Assembly: GCF_018403765.1 (NCBI RefSeq)
Contig: NZ_BOVQ01000004.1
Location: 62,001-126,000, forward strand
Direction of reading: 5' to 3'
Length of the DNA stretch: 64,000 nucleotides
DNA from: Lactococcus nasutitermitis
GTDB lineage: Bacteria; Bacillota; Bacilli; Lactobacillales; Streptococcaceae
Below the pieces are notes generated by a model. That model was not told the DNA's origin and did no database searches. It saw only the letters and a program-made list of their open reading frames with translations. Position numbers and translations under genes: made by a program. Within the stretch, counting starts at the first letter, position 1; each line of letters opens with the position of its first letter. This document shows, one piece after another, positions 36,328-45,590 of the stretch.

Positions 36328-36793
36328 TTAAAATCTCCTCTTGCAAACCAAACATTTCTTTTTCTTCTTCTGGTGTGTAATGGTCATAGCCATTGATGTG
36401 CAAAAAGCCATGCACAGTCAACCAGCCATATTCTCTTTCGAGCGAGTGTCCATAATCTGCCGCTTGCTCTGCTGCTTTATCTATTGAAATAAAAAGCTCA
36501 CCTATAAATGGATCTAGTTCTTCCAATAATTCTTCTGGAATTTCTGTGTCTTCATCAAAAAAATATTCTTCTTCATCTGGTTTATATTCAAGAGAAATAA
36601 CATCTGTTGGTCGATCTGTATCACGATATTGAAGATTAAGTTCGTGACTACGTGCATTGTCAACAAAAGTGACCGCCATTTCTTTATTCTCAGGAAGTTT
36701 AATAAAATCTGCCGCAAAAGCTAGAACTTTTTGCGTTTGCTCAATAATTTTTTTAGGAACTTTTCCTGTTTCATCTGTTAATTCAACGTACAT
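36305..36793 (-). CDS. ybeY: rRNA maturation endoribonuclease YbeY
   Basis: YbeY is a zinc endoribonuclease for 16S rRNA maturation and ribosome quality control. The 162 residues contain the metal motif [11 protein letters not shown] near residue 132 and [14 protein letters not shown] near 55, as expected. Confidence 0.94.
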   Translation of the reverse strand: MYVELTDETGKVPKKIIEQTQKVLAFAADFIKLPENKEMAVTFVDNARSHELNLQYRDTDRPTDVISLEYKPDEEEYFFDEDTEIPEELLEELDPFIGELFISIDKAAEQAADYGHSLEREYGWLTVHGFLHINGYDHYTPEEEKEMFGLQEEILSAYGLTR

Positions 36794-36837
36794 CTTTTTC
36801 TCTCTTTTTTATTTTTTATCTTATATTTAATAGAATT

Positions 36838-37791
36838 TCATTCATTTTCATACGCTTTGATAATTTCGGCGACTACTGGATGACGGACAACGTCTTTTGC
36901 TGTGAAATAAACAAAGTCTATAGAGGATACTTTCGATAATTTATCTTTTGCATCGTTCAAACCTGATTTTACATGGATAGGAAGATCAATTTGTGAGATA
37001 TCCCCATTAACAATCATTTTTGAGTTAAAACCGAGACGAGTCAAAAACATTTTCATCTGCATTGTTGTTGTGTTTTGTGCTTCATCAAGAATAACAAAAG
37101 CATCATCAAGTGTACGTCCACGCATATAAGCAAGGGGAGCAATTTCGATAATTCCTCGTTCCATCATGCGTTCAGCAGCATTTTTACCTAAAATTTGAAA
37201 AAGTGCATCATAAACAGGACGCAAATAAGGATCTACTTTTTCTTGCAAGTCTCCAGGTAAAAATCCAAGATTTTCTCCTGCTTCTACCGCAGGACGTGTA
37301 AGGATAATTCGTTTGACTACACCGTTACGTAAAGCTTGCACAGCCATAACTACTGCTAAAAATGTTTTCCCTGTTCCTGCGGGTCCAATTCCAAAAACAA
37401 TATCATGGTGTTTGACACTATCAACATAGGTTTTCTGTCCCAAATTTTTCAAACGAATTGGTTTTCCTAAGGCATCTTTGGTTAATTCTATTTCATAGAG
37501 AGCAGTAAAATCCTCAATAGTATCATTTAGAACCATTTTTATAGCAATAATCACATCAGATGTATGAACAGGAAGGCCACGCGAAACAAGAACAAGTAGA
37601 GCTTGTAGAACTTTTTGAGCTTGATGAGCAGTCTCATCTTCTTCACTGAGAATTTGAACTGTTTCACCACGGTAGTTAATGACAACAGCAAGTTGGCTTT
37701 CAATAAGCTTTAAATTTTTGTCTTGTACTCCAAAAATAAGAACAGCATCTTCTGGGTTTTTTAATTTAAATTCAACCGAATGTTTAGACAA
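36838..37791 (-). CDS. phoH: PhoH-like ATPase
   Basis: A 317-residue cytoplasmic ATPase with Walker A GPAGTGKTFLAV near residue 136 and Walker B FVILDEAQNTT near 232. A KH-like N-terminal part is typical of PhoL. It is associated with RNA metabolism by its constant linkage to ybeY. It heads the phoH-ybeY-dgkA operon. Confidence 0.92.
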   Translation of the reverse strand: MSKHSVEFKLKNPEDAVLIFGVQDKNLKLIESQLAVVINYRGETVQILSEEDETAHQAQKVLQALLVLVSRGLPVHTSDVIIAIKMVLNDTIEDFTALYEIELTKDALGKPIRLKNLGQKTYVDSVKHHDIVFGIGPAGTGKTFLAVVMAVQALRNGVVKRIILTRPAVEAGENLGFLPGDLQEKVDPYLRPVYDALFQILGKNAAERMMERGIIEIAPLAYMRGRTLDDAFVILDEAQNTTTMQMKMFLTRLGFNSKMIVNGDISQIDLPIHVKSGLNDAKDKLSKVSSIDFVYFTAKDVVRHPVVAEIIKAYENE

Positions 37792-37880
37792 ACAATTACT
37801 TCCTTTATGTTTATGAATTTTTGTTTTGTCTTTTTCAAATTCAAACTCAAAATCACAAAACGATTCATTTTATTTCTTAC

Positions 37881-37889
37881 ATTATAGCA
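37881..37889 (-). promoter_or_regulatory. phoH promoter -10 region
   Basis: The minus strand reads TGCTATAAT, an extended -10 ~90 bp upstream of the phoH ATG. The -35 is poor. Confidence 0.55.
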
Positions 37890-37931
37890 TATTTTAGCTT
37901 TTAATATAAATTTCATCTTATTTTTGATAAT

Positions 37932-37960
37932 AAAAAACCTATCGTTACGATAGGTTTTTT
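37932..37960. terminator. Terminator after rpmA
   Basis: AAAAAACCTATCG with its complement CGATAGGTTTTTT around TTA. T runs are present on both strands. Confidence 0.85.
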
Positions 37961-37962
37961 TA

Positions 37963-38247
37963 TTATTTAACGACTACTGGGTAAACTGATACGTGTTTTT
38001 TACCACGTTTTGTTTCAAATTTTACAGTTCCTTCAATTTTAGCAAAGAGTGTATCGTCACCACCACGTCCAACGTTTGCACCTGGATGGATATGTGTACC
38101 ACGTTGACGGAAAAGGATTGAACCGCCACTTACAAGTTCACCATCAGATGCTTTAGCACCAAGACGTTTAGCTTGTGAGTCACGACCATTGGAAGTAGAA
38201 CCTCCACCTTTTTTGTGGGCGAAGAGTTGCAGATTAAGTTCAAGCAT
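37963..38247 (-). CDS. rpmA: Ribosomal protein L27 with cleavable N-terminal extension
   Basis: A 94-residue L27. The start at 38247 gives [17 protein letters not shown]. The family in Firmicutes is made with a short extension that Prp cuts after LQLF, exposing AHKKG. The matching protease gene lies immediately upstream. An ATG seven codons earlier would overlap prp and is not preferred. Confidence 0.95.
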   Translation of the reverse strand: MLELNLQLFAHKKGGGSTSNGRDSQAKRLGAKASDGELVSGGSILFRQRGTHIHPGANVGRGGDDTLFAKIEGTVKFETKRGKKHVSVYPVVVK

Positions 38248-38248
38248 T

Positions 38249-38584
38249 TTATTGCCCTCCATTTTCAAATTTTAATGTAATGTATTGACCATAATTTTTT
38301 TCAACTGCTTTCATAGAATTACTGAAAGCTTCAAGCAAAACCTGAGCCAATACTCCTTGTTTTTCAGGGGTACTCAAAGGGATTTCAACATATAAATAAC
38401 CATCTTCGGTTTGCGTAACAGGTTTAATGTTTGCCATTTCGTAGATATTATTTGCTGTTGTGATTGAGAGAACACTCACTGCTGCACAGACAATATCATG
38501 TCCATATTCACCAGATTCTGCGTGTCCTGATATTTCATAGGAAACAATCTTATCTCTTTTTGACCTGATAACAGCTTCAATCAT
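38249..38584 (-). CDS. prp: Ribosomal-processing cysteine protease Prp
   Basis: The 111 residues contain [20 protein letters not shown], with the catalytic His (about 21) and Cys (about 33) of Prp. It removes the N-terminal extension of L27. Its location between rplU and rpmA is invariant in Gram-positives with extended L27. Confidence 0.94.
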   Translation of the reverse strand: MIEAVIRSKRDKIVSYEISGHAESGEYGHDIVCAAVSVLSITTANNIYEMANIKPVTQTEDGYLYVEIPLSTPEKQGVLAQVLLEAFSNSMKAVEKNYGQYITLKFENGGQ

Positions 38585-38586
38585 AA

Positions 38587-38901
38587 TTAAGCGTTGACAG
38601 ATTTAATGACAACTTTAGTGTATGGTTGACGGTGACCTTGTTTGCGATGTGAATGTTTCTTTGGTTTGTATTGGAAAGTAACAACTTTCTTTTCTTTACC
38701 ATGTTTTTCTACTTCGCCTACAACTGTTGCACCTTTAACAAGTGGGCTACCAACTTTTGTTGTGTCGCCACCGACAAAGATAACTTCATCGAAAGTTACA
38801 GCTTGACCTGCTTCAACGTTAAGTTTTTCAACGTAGATAACTTGTCCTTCTTCAACTTTAATTTGTTTGCCACCAGTTTTGATGATTGCATAGTTTGACA
38901 T
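38587..38901 (-). CDS. rplU: Ribosomal protein L21
   Basis: A 104-residue L21 of the large subunit, with [17 protein letters not shown] at the start and [18 protein letters not shown] near the end. A perfect GGAGG ribosome site. First gene of rplU-prp-rpmA. Confidence 0.97.
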   Translation of the reverse strand: MSNYAIIKTGGKQIKVEEGQVIYVEKLNVEAGQAVTFDEVIFVGGDTTKVGSPLVKGATVVGEVEKHGKEKKVVTFQYKPKKHSHRKQGHRQPYTKVVIKSVNA

Positions 38902-39050
38902 TGTGATTCCTCCTTATTAGATTTTTGCTCTTGATTTTTTAGTCAATGAGCTGTTAGACTCGCCTTAGCAGGTGCGAATATCGCTTAAAACCTGACTTCG
39001 TGCGGTTGCACTTTATGGAAACCACAAAGACAACTATTATAGTATATCAT
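38902..39050 (-). promoter_or_regulatory. rplU promoter and structured leader
   Basis: The minus strand shows a -10 TATAAT near 39036-39041, then a ~130-nt leader with GCACGAAG, CGCACCTGC and GAGTC elements and an AAAAATC/GATTTTT pairing. Its position is that of the L21 leader known in Bacilli. I cannot verify the fold by eye. Confidence 0.5.
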
Positions 39051-39084
39051 ACTTCTTTAGATAATACAAAAAAATTTTATTTTT

Positions 39085-40248
39085 TTAGTTATCTGATGAA
39101 ATACTTACTTTATAAACTTTTCTATTATTCCAAAGTAGGCTGAGAAGATTATTGATTAAGAGCATCATCCATGCAAAACTTAAACTGAATGAAAGAATTT
39201 CAAAGGCTGTCAGAGTTAGATAATGAACAAAATGCCAGAGAACAAATGAAATAGCAATCAACGTGACAATAATATAGGAAACCACGTAAATATTTTTATT
39301 GATACGTGGGAGAAACCAGCGAATTCCAAAAATTGCTAGTGCCATAAATAGGACAATAAGTTGAGCAGATATATCGTGTATATGATGTGCTAATCCTGTA
39401 CCGTTGTTGGGAATAAAACCGACAAGAGCAATACACAAAGCGCAGAGCATAAGAAGTGTTTGTAAAACAATGTAGCGAATATGTCGTCCATATTTTTCAC
39501 GTAAAGAGACAAAAATGTAGTCAAAAAGGGCAATCATCAAAGCCGCTGAAATAATCAAGGTAAGATTAAATTGCAAACTGGCATGAGATTTTTCTGTACC
39601 AAGAAGACTAAAATTTCGTTGCCACCAGTATTGGTCGCCATTAGTCGCCATACTTGATATCAATCCTCCAATAGCCACCATGATGAGCATATTAACCAAC
39701 ATGGAAATCTCAAAAGTATCAACAACAAAAATTAGAATATAATTTAAAATCCCAGAGAAAATTGCAAATATCAGGGTTGATGTAAAAAGTCCAAAGCTGA
39801 CACCATAAAATATTTGGTTGGTAAACCAAAAAAGAGCAGATAGGGCAAGTGTTGTAATAATGATGATTGAAACGATAACAGTTAAAAATGTGCGCCAATA
39901 AATTTTCTTTGTCATCATGTGATAGAGTTCTTTACGCTTAATGAAATAAGCTATGATGAAAGTAAGAATAGAAATGGCATTGGCAACTACAATCGTTGCT
40001 GTTGCTATCGAATTTGAACCAGATAGAGGAATAACTTGGCTATGATTTAGCGAAAAAGCAAGTACAATAAAAATAATCGTTGAGATAATCGTCGGAAGTA
40101 AGAACCAACTTGCTGCATATTCTCGCCTTTTTACTCCCAATGCGCGAATAGTAAAACTATCCTGAGCGATATCAACGACTTCTACTTCTTCCGTCTCAGA
40201 TAAATCTAACTTTTTGTAAAGTTCTTCTGGAAGAATTATTTTTTTCAT
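39085..40248 (-). CDS. Multi-pass membrane protein (DUF998-like) with short cytosolic N-terminus
   Basis: The preferred ATG at 40248 has GGAGG seven bases before it and yields 387 residues. The first ~35 residues (MKKIILPEELYKKLDLSETEEVEVV) resemble a SpoVT/AbrB-type strand-turn motif. About ten hydrophobic helices follow. The overall architecture fits the DUF998-related proteins of lactococci. Function is unknown. It overlaps the stop of the DUF1934 gene by four bases. Confidence 0.7.
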   Translation of the reverse strand: MKKIILPEELYKKLDLSETEEVEVVDIAQDSFTIRALGVKRREYAASWFLLPTIISTIIFIVLAFSLNHSQVIPLSGSNSIATATIVVANAISILTFIIAYFIKRKELYHMMTKKIYWRTFLTVIVSIIIITTLALSALFWFTNQIFYGVSFGLFTSTLIFAIFSGILNYILIFVVDTFEISMLVNMLIMVAIGGLISSMATNGDQYWWQRNFSLLGTEKSHASLQFNLTLIISAALMIALFDYIFVSLREKYGRHIRYIVLQTLLMLCALCIALVGFIPNNGTGLAHHIHDISAQLIVLFMALAIFGIRWFLPRINKNIYVVSYIIVTLIAISFVLWHFVHYLTLTAFEILSFSLSFAWMMLLINNLLSLLWNNRKVYKVSISSDN

Positions 40249-40628
40249 CCGATTTCCTCCCACGTAATTTGCATACGATATTCTCCTATTTTCAATTCAT
40301 TTTGAGCAAGGTGATAGTAAAGTTCTACTATCTGTTGAGCTGAATTTACAGATAAATCTTTTGTCAAAATCGAAAGTTTTCCAAGCCCTGCATAATCTGC
40401 TTTTGTTGGAAATTCCTTGTGAAAGTGCATACTGATAGGATTGTCAGTATATCTGGTCATTGATAATTCCTGTTCGTCAAACTTTATCAGAACTTTTTCA
40501 TCTTGAGAATTTGTATATATCAGACAGATTTTTCCTGCAATTTCTTTAAGCTCTCCTTTGTATTCTTCGTGGATAGCTTCTTCTTGTCTTTCTATTTTTA
40601 TATGACTGTGAATGTTTATTTTTATCAT
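40245..40628 (-). CDS. DUF1934 (YwiB-like) beta-barrel protein
   Basis: From the ATG at 40628 (MIKINIHSHIKIE) the protein has 127 residues with alternating beta strands and TRYTDNPISMHFHKE, fitting the calycin-fold DUF1934 family. The ORF extends to 40679, but the -10-like TAAAAT seven bases before the chosen ATG would place the transcript start at about the codon itself. Function is unknown. Confidence 0.72.
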   Translation of the reverse strand: MIKINIHSHIKIERQEEAIHEEYKGELKEIAGKICLIYTNSQDEKVLIKFDEQELSMTRYTDNPISMHFHKEFPTKADYAGLGKLSILTKDLSVNSAQQIVELYYHLAQNELKIGEYRMQITWEEIG

Positions 40629-40723
40629 AACTTTTATTTTACTACATTTTCTAGTATAATTGAAGATAGATAGAGCCAAATTTTGGAGTTTTTTGGTTTA
40701 AAATTTTTTGAGAGAGGTTTTGT

Positions 40724-41992
40724 ATGGAGAAAGTTTTTCGTGACCCTGTTCATAATTATATTCATGTAAATAATCCGATTATTTATGATTTAATCAATAC
40801 AGCTGAATTTCAACGACTGCGACGAATAAAACAGCTTGGAACCTCTAGTTTTACTTTTCATGGAGCGGAACATAGTCGTTTTTCACATTGTATGGGTGTT
40901 TATCATATTGCCAAGACGATTACAGAATATTTTAGTAATACTTATCCATTAGAATGGAACCCTGATGAAAATCTCGTTACTCAATGTGCTGCTTTACTCC
41001 ATGATGTGGGGCACGGTGCTTATTCTCATACTTTTGAAGGATTGTTTGATACAGACCATGAAGCTGTGACACGCGAAATTATAACCTCAGCAGATACTGA
41101 AGTGAATACTATTTTACGCCGTGTGTCGCCTGATTTTCCTGAAAAAGTGGCGGCGGTGATTAGTCATGATTATCCAAATCCGCAGGTAGTACAGTTGATT
41201 TCTAGTCAAATTGATACAGATAGAATGGATTATTTGCTACGTGATACTTATTATACTGGAGCAGTTTATGGGAAATTTGATATTGACAGAATTTTGACGA
41301 GTATTGTTCCTGTACCGGATGGAATTGCTTTTAAAATTAGTGGTATGCACGCTGTTGAGGATTATATTGTCAGCCGCTATCAGATGTATATGCAGGTTTA
41401 TTTTCATCCGGCGAGTCGAGCAATGGAGGTGATTTTACAGAAATTGCTTGCACGGGCGAAAATACTTTATCCGGAAAATCAAGCCTATTTTCTACAAACA
41501 AGTCCTTGTTTAGTGCCATTCTTTGAATATAAAAATAATTTACAAGATTATTTGGCTCTGGACGATGGTGTGATGAATACTTATTTTCAAACTTGGATGA
41601 GACACGAGGACACTATTTTATCTGATTTGGCTAAGGCATATATCAATCGTCATGTCTTGAAATCTGTTCAGATTGCAAATGAGAATGAAGATAAAGTTGA
41701 TAGTTTGCGTAAACTTGTTGCAGAGAGCGGTTTTATCCCTGATTATTATACTGGTATTCATGATAATTTCGATTTGCCTTATGATTTTTATCGGCCAAAT
41801 TCTGAGAAACCACGAACACAAATTGAGATTTTACAGAAAAATGGTGTTTTGACAGAACTGTCAAAACTGTCTCCGATTGTTGCCTCTCTTGCAGGGACTA
41901 TTCATGGCAATCGACGTTTCTATTTTCCAAAAATAATGTTGGAAAATGAGGAATTTATCAGTATCATCAATCAAAATAATATTCAATTTTAA
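40724..41992 (+). CDS. HD-domain phosphohydrolase (dGTPase/YwfO-like)
   Basis: The 422 residues have the HD metal ligands in EHSRFSHCMGVYHIA and LLHDVGHGAYSHTFE, then DTDRMDYLLRDTYYTG. This is typical of the YwfO/SAMHD1-like group that hydrolyses dNTPs. It is divergent from the DUF1934 gene with overlapping promoter regions (TATAAT on the plus strand at ~40654). It contains a palindrome copy in frame (LTELSK). Confidence 0.88.
   Translation: MEKVFRDPVHNYIHVNNPIIYDLINTAEFQRLRRIKQLGTSSFTFHGAEHSRFSHCMGVYHIAKTITEYFSNTYPLEWNPDENLVTQCAALLHDVGHGAYSHTFEGLFDTDHEAVTREIITSADTEVNTILRRVSPDFPEKVAAVISHDYPNPQVVQLISSQIDTDRMDYLLRDTYYTGAVYGKFDIDRILTSIVPVPDGIAFKISGMHAVEDYIVSRYQMYMQVYFHPASRAMEVILQKLLARAKILYPENQAYFLQTSPCLVPFFEYKNNLQDYLALDDGVMNTYFQTWMRHEDTILSDLAKAYINRHVLKSVQIANENEDKVDSLRKLVAESGFIPDYYTGIHDNFDLPYDFYRPNSEKPRTQIEILQKNGVLTELSKLSPIVASLAGTIHGNRRFYFPKIMLENEEFISIINQNNIQF
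41847..41866. repeat. Dispersed palindrome inside the HD-domain gene
   Basis: A perfect 20-bp TTTTGACAGAACTGTCAAAA read as LTELSK. Confidence 0.85.
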
Positions 41993-42000
41993 ATCAATAT

Positions 42001-42022
42001 TTTTTGACAGTTCTGTCAAAAA
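42001..42022. repeat. Dispersed palindrome between the HD and HAD genes
   Basis: A perfect copy with central TT in place of AA, in the 47-bp intergenic gap, just before the start of the HAD gene. Confidence 0.85.
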
Positions 42023-42039
42023 TTTAGAAAGTCAAAATC

Positions 42040-42852
42040 ATGATAAAATTAGTTGCAATCGACCTTGATGGCACATTACTCAACCCTGAGCGCAAAATCA
42101 CGCCAGCTGTCAAACAAGCTGTCGCTGAAGCGAAGAAAAAAGGCGTAAAAATCGTTATCTGTACAGGACGTCCGTTGATGGGTGTCAAAGATATTCTTGA
42201 GGAACTGGAATTGACAGAGTCGAGTGATTATGTCATTACTTATAATGGCGCACTCGTTCAGCGCGCGACAGGCGAAGAATTTATCAAAGAAACGCTGACT
42301 GGCGATGATTTTCTTGATATTGATGCTGCTGCTCGCAAAGCTGGCTTGCATATCCATGCACACACGCTCGACGGTATTTACACGACCAACCGGAACATTG
42401 GAAAATATAGTGTTCACGAGGCTTATCTCGTTCAGATGCCCTTATATTTTCGTCAACCTGAGGAAATTGCTCAGCTGGAAGTCGTCAAAGTGATGATGGT
42501 AGATGAGCAGGAAGTGCTTGATAATGGGATTGCCTATCTGCCATTTGAATTTTTTGAGAATTATACGATGATAAAATCAACACCTTTTTATCTCGAGTTT
42601 GTCAACAAAAAAGCCAGTAAAGGCAATGCTGTCAAACATTTAGCTAAAAAACTTTTCCTTGACCTTGACGAAGTAATGGCAATCGGCGACGAAGAAAACG
42701 ACCGCTCCATGCTAGAAGTTGCAGGAAATCCTGTCGTCATGGAAAATGGAAAAGAAGAATTGAAAAAGATTGCCAAGTATGTAACCAAATCAAACGATGA
42801 AAGTGGCGTTGCTTACGCTATCAATGAATGGGTATTAAAAGATTACGAGTAA
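42040..42852 (+). CDS. Cof-type HAD phosphatase (YidA-like)
   Basis: A 270-residue HAD-IIB hydrolase: motif I DLDGTLLNPERKIT with both Asp, motif II VICTGRP, a C2B cap, motif III Lys in KGNAVKHLAKKL, and motif IV GDEENDRSMLEVAG. These enzymes dephosphorylate sugar phosphates or flavin-type cofactors. The substrate cannot be read from the sequence. Confidence 0.9.
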   Translation: MIKLVAIDLDGTLLNPERKITPAVKQAVAEAKKKGVKIVICTGRPLMGVKDILEELELTESSDYVITYNGALVQRATGEEFIKETLTGDDFLDIDAAARKAGLHIHAHTLDGIYTTNRNIGKYSVHEAYLVQMPLYFRQPEEIAQLEVVKVMMVDEQEVLDNGIAYLPFEFFENYTMIKSTPFYLEFVNKKASKGNAVKHLAKKLFLDLDEVMAIGDEENDRSMLEVAGNPVVMENGKEELKKIAKYVTKSNDESGVAYAINEWVLKDYE

Positions 42853-42876
42853 ATAATTTGAATTAAATCTTTTGGA

Positions 42877-42900
42877 GGTGAGCACTTGCTCATCTTTTTT
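42877..42900 (+). terminator. Terminator after the HAD gene
   Basis: GGTGAGC-ACTT-GCTCATC followed by six Ts. Confidence 0.8.
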
Positions 42901-42928
42901 ATTATTTGTTAATGTTATTGTGAACTGA

Positions 42929-42952
42929 AAAAACAAACCTTAGAGTTTGTTT
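42929..42952. terminator. Terminator after the CHY zinc-finger gene
   Basis: AAACAAAC-loop-GTTTGTTT just beyond the minus-strand stop, with short A/T runs. Confidence 0.55.
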
Positions 42953-42957
42953 ATATA

Positions 42958-43266
42958 TTATTTAAAATAAAGATTCCAATGTAAGTGACAATTAGGGTTA
43001 AAAGCTGTTTGGCAATAGGGACAATAGCCACGTGCATAATTGTCAAAATTGAGTTGATTTTTACATTCTCCACAAATAACAGGAGAATCATTTTTAGAGC
43101 AGGGTTCAAAAAGGTGTTCCATCAATTCGTCATGACACTGATAGCAAGCAAAATACTTTTGACAGCTTTCACATTTTAGTCCGGCTATGTCATTTGACTG
43201 ATGGTAATGAGCGCAACGTCCTTTTTCATCTACTTCTTTTCCATAAATATGTTTTTCTTCTAGCAT
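42958..43266 (-). CDS. CHY-type zinc-finger protein
   Basis: The 102 residues contain Cys and His in the CHY pattern: CAHYH, CESCQKYFACYQCHDE, CGECK, and CPYCQTAFNPNCHLH. The family binds several zinc ions; a bacterial role is not established. The stop of birA and the start here are adjacent (43266/43267), so it is probably co-transcribed with bioY-birA. Confidence 0.85.
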   Translation of the reverse strand: MLEEKHIYGKEVDEKGRCAHYHQSNDIAGLKCESCQKYFACYQCHDELMEHLFEPCSKNDSPVICGECKNQLNFDNYARGYCPYCQTAFNPNCHLHWNLYFK

Positions 43267-44247
43267 TCATTCATCCCAGTCAACTTTTATCACTTCACCA
43301 CTTCTGACTTTTTTTAATTCTCCATTTTCTTGCCTGATGAGGAGACCTCCGTCTTCTTTGATTTCTTCTGCTTTTCCTTTAATCACTTGGGTTCCAAGCT
43401 GTAATGTTACTTGCTTTTCTAAGATATTGGAACGACGTCGATATTCTACTAATAATTCTGGATTTGTATAATTTTGAGAATTTTTGATAACTTCTTCAAT
43501 CATTCGAGCGGCTAGTTGATTACGATTAATCTCTTTATCAGGAGAAATTCCACTCGCTTTAGCCAGTAAATTTTGTGGGAAATGTTTGGTCGCCAAATTT
43601 ATTCCTACGCCCATTATAAAGCTCGTTGCAGAATTTGATTCAAGGTCTAATACAGCTTCAGTGATTATTCCAGCTACTTTGCGTGTTTCTAAATAAATAT
43701 CATTGACCCATTTTAATTGAAAATCCTTCTCAGGATAGAACTCTTCAAGCACTCTGGAAATGACGACAGACATACTTGTTGTTAAAAGTCCTGCTTGAAA
43801 CAAATCATTCGTTGGATTGGGTAAAATAACGCTAAAATAAAGTCCTGTTTCTGCTGGTGAATAAAATAAACGTCCTCGTCTGCCATATCCTTGACTTTGC
43901 TGATTAGCAATAAAAATAACGGGTTTATCAACGGGATGCTTACTTAAAAATTGTTTGGCTAAATCTTGAGTAGAACTTGTTTCTTTAAAAACATAAATAT
44001 TATTTGCAAATTGTTGATGGCTGTAAAAATTAATAATATCTGAATCTAAGGATGAATTTCCTATATATTTATAGCCTAAATTTTTACGACTAATAATTTG
44101 ATTGCCATTCTTTTTCAAAGTATTGATGGCTTTCCAAATACTTTCTCTACTGATTTTTAGCTGACTGGCTAAACTATCTCCCGAAATCCATTCTCCTTGA
44201 CCTTTAAGGAGTTCAAATAATACATACTGCTTCGTCGATTCCATCAT
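43267..44247 (-). CDS. birA: Bifunctional biotin ligase/repressor BirA
   Basis: BirA biotinylates carboxylases and, with biotinyl-AMP, represses biotin genes. The 326 residues have an N-terminal winged helix (SGDSLASQLKISRESIWKAINTL), the catalytic biotinyl-AMP motif GYGRRGRLF (GRGRR-type loop with Tyr), KWVNDIYL, and a small C-terminal SH3-like domain. The presence of the DNA-binding domain and of a BirA operator before bioY supports the repressor function. Confidence 0.93.
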   Translation of the reverse strand: MMESTKQYVLFELLKGQGEWISGDSLASQLKISRESIWKAINTLKKNGNQIISRKNLGYKYIGNSSLDSDIINFYSHQQFANNIYVFKETSSTQDLAKQFLSKHPVDKPVIFIANQQSQGYGRRGRLFYSPAETGLYFSVILPNPTNDLFQAGLLTTSMSVVISRVLEEFYPEKDFQLKWVNDIYLETRKVAGIITEAVLDLESNSATSFIMGVGINLATKHFPQNLLAKASGISPDKEINRNQLAARMIEEVIKNSQNYTNPELLVEYRRRSNILEKQVTLQLGTQVIKGKAEEIKEDGGLLIRQENGELKKVRSGEVIKVDWDE

Positions 44248-44250
44248 TAC

Positions 44251-44820
44251 TTACCTTTCAAAAATATCATCAAAGCCTATACTTTTTCTAAGACGTCGGA
44301 TAATCACTACTGATAATATTGCTTTAGTCACATCTCCCGGAACAAAGATTAGGCTTGAACTTAATGCTGCAAAAAGGGGCATATGCGATTGCCAAGAAAG
44401 CCACAAAGCTCCAATAACATCTTGAAATAAAACGCCTGCAAGAATAACCACTAATAGTTCCCACCACCACTGAGTCAATCCTAAACTCTTAAATTTTTCG
44501 AGTGAAAGTCCTATCAATACTGGGATAAATAGCCATGCAAACAAATAACCTCCTGTCGGTCCCATAAATCTTGCTGCTCCGCCATTTCCTCCTGATAAAA
44601 AAGGAAGTCCTAAAAATACCAATAATAAAAATAAAGCAACCGAGATTGTTCCATATTTTTTTCCTAATAATTCTCCAGCCATGATAATCCCCATGTCTTG
44701 AAGGACAATAGGCACTGGGATAAATCCTAAGGGAATTCCTGGAAATAGACCTAACACAATAATGATTGTCGTCATCATTGCTGTAAAAGTTAATACTTTA
44801 ATTCTTTGATTATTAATCAT
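44251..44820 (-). CDS. bioY: Biotin transporter substrate-binding subunit BioY
   Basis: A 189-residue S-component of the ECF biotin transporter with about six helices, GLPFLSGGNGGAARFMGPTGGYL (BioY signature) and PGDVTKAILSV near the end. It is the first gene of bioY-birA-CHY under a BirA operator. Confidence 0.93.
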   Translation of the reverse strand: MINNQRIKVLTFTAMMTTIIIVLGLFPGIPLGFIPVPIVLQDMGIIMAGELLGKKYGTISVALFLLLVFLGLPFLSGGNGGAARFMGPTGGYLFAWLFIPVLIGLSLEKFKSLGLTQWWWELLVVILAGVLFQDVIGALWLSWQSHMPLFAALSSSLIFVPGDVTKAILSVVIIRRLRKSIGFDDIFER

Positions 44821-44872
44821 AATAATACTCCTAAATAATATTTAATTCAATAAAAAGCTTTATTGTATTAAC

Positions 44873-44917
44873 ATTATACTAAATAGTAACCATAAATACA
44901 ATTATAAGGTTACTATT
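44873..44917 (-). promoter_or_regulatory. bioY promoter with BirA operator
   Basis: TTGTAT (44896-44901), 17 bp and TATAAT (44873-44878) overlap the inverted repeat AATAGTAACC-N16-GGTTACTATT (44882-44917), which has the arm sequence and spacing typical of Gram-positive BirA sites. Confidence 0.85.
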
Positions 44918-44949
44918 ATAAATTAATAAGTCGTTTTCGTTGGTATATA

Positions 44950-44983
44950 AAAAAGAGAATAGATTTTTATATTCTCTTTTTAG
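44950..44983 (-). terminator. Terminator after the isochorismatase-family gene
   Basis: AAAAAGAGAATA-loop-TATTCTCTTTTT, close to the minus-strand stop. Confidence 0.8.
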
Positions 44984-44988
44984 TAAAA

Positions 44989-45570
44989 TTAATTGAACAT
45001 CTCTAATACTTCGGCTGTTGTACGCACGCGTCCTAAGCGTTTAAAGATATGCTTAACTGTCTCATTATGAAATTCTCCATCAAAATCCGTCATTGCATCT
45101 TCAACTGTGAGTACATTATAGCTGTGTTGATAAGCTTCACGCGCCGTTGTATCAACGCCAATCGTTGTCGCAATTCCTGTGAGGACAACATTTTCAATTC
45201 CTCTGCGACGAAGTTGCACGTCCAAATCTGTGCCATAAAAAGCGCCCCAATTATGTTTTTCAACATGAATAATATTTTTGACAGTTTTGTCAAAAGCAAT
45301 AGGTGAGACAAAATCACTGAAATCTTCTGGAAGTTTGCCAGTCCTATTCTGAACTGCATCAGTCAATGGACGTAAAGCTTCCTCGCCATAATTTTTCACA
45401 TGGACAAATACAATCAAGGCTTCAGTATTTACAAGCTTTTGCAACAACTGTTCATTTTTTTCTAGTACTTCTTGTGCACTGTAAGGCGCAAAATTATCGC
45501 GTGCCACAATTCCTTTTTGCAAATCAATTATAACCAAGGCAGTTTTTGTTAAATCTAATGTTTCTGTCAT
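44989..45570 (-). CDS. Isochorismatase-family cysteine hydrolase
   Basis: A 193-residue alpha/beta hydrolase with catalytic Asp in VIIDLQKGI, Lys in VEKHNWGAFYGTDLD, and GIATTIGVDTTAREA. At the nucleophile position, normally Cys in V..C...T, the sequence shows T-G-I-A-T-T-I-G-V-D without Cys. It therefore looks like the isochorismatase-type subgroup lacking the nucleophile. The substrate is unknown. A palindrome copy in frame encodes FDKTVKN. Confidence 0.8.
   Translation of the reverse strand: MTETLDLTKTALVIIDLQKGIVARDNFAPYSAQEVLEKNEQLLQKLVNTEALIVFVHVKNYGEEALRPLTDAVQNRTGKLPEDFSDFVSPIAFDKTVKNIIHVEKHNWGAFYGTDLDVQLRRRGIENVVLTGIATTIGVDTTAREAYQHSYNVLTVEDAMTDFDGEFHNETVKHIFKRLGRVRTTAEVLEMFN
45275..45295. 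repeat. Dispersed palindrome inside the isochorismatase-family gene
   Basis: TTTTGACAGTTTTGTCAAAA (one central mismatch) encoding FDKTVK. Confidence 0.75.
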
Positions 45571-45590
45571 TTTTTCTCACTCACTAATTA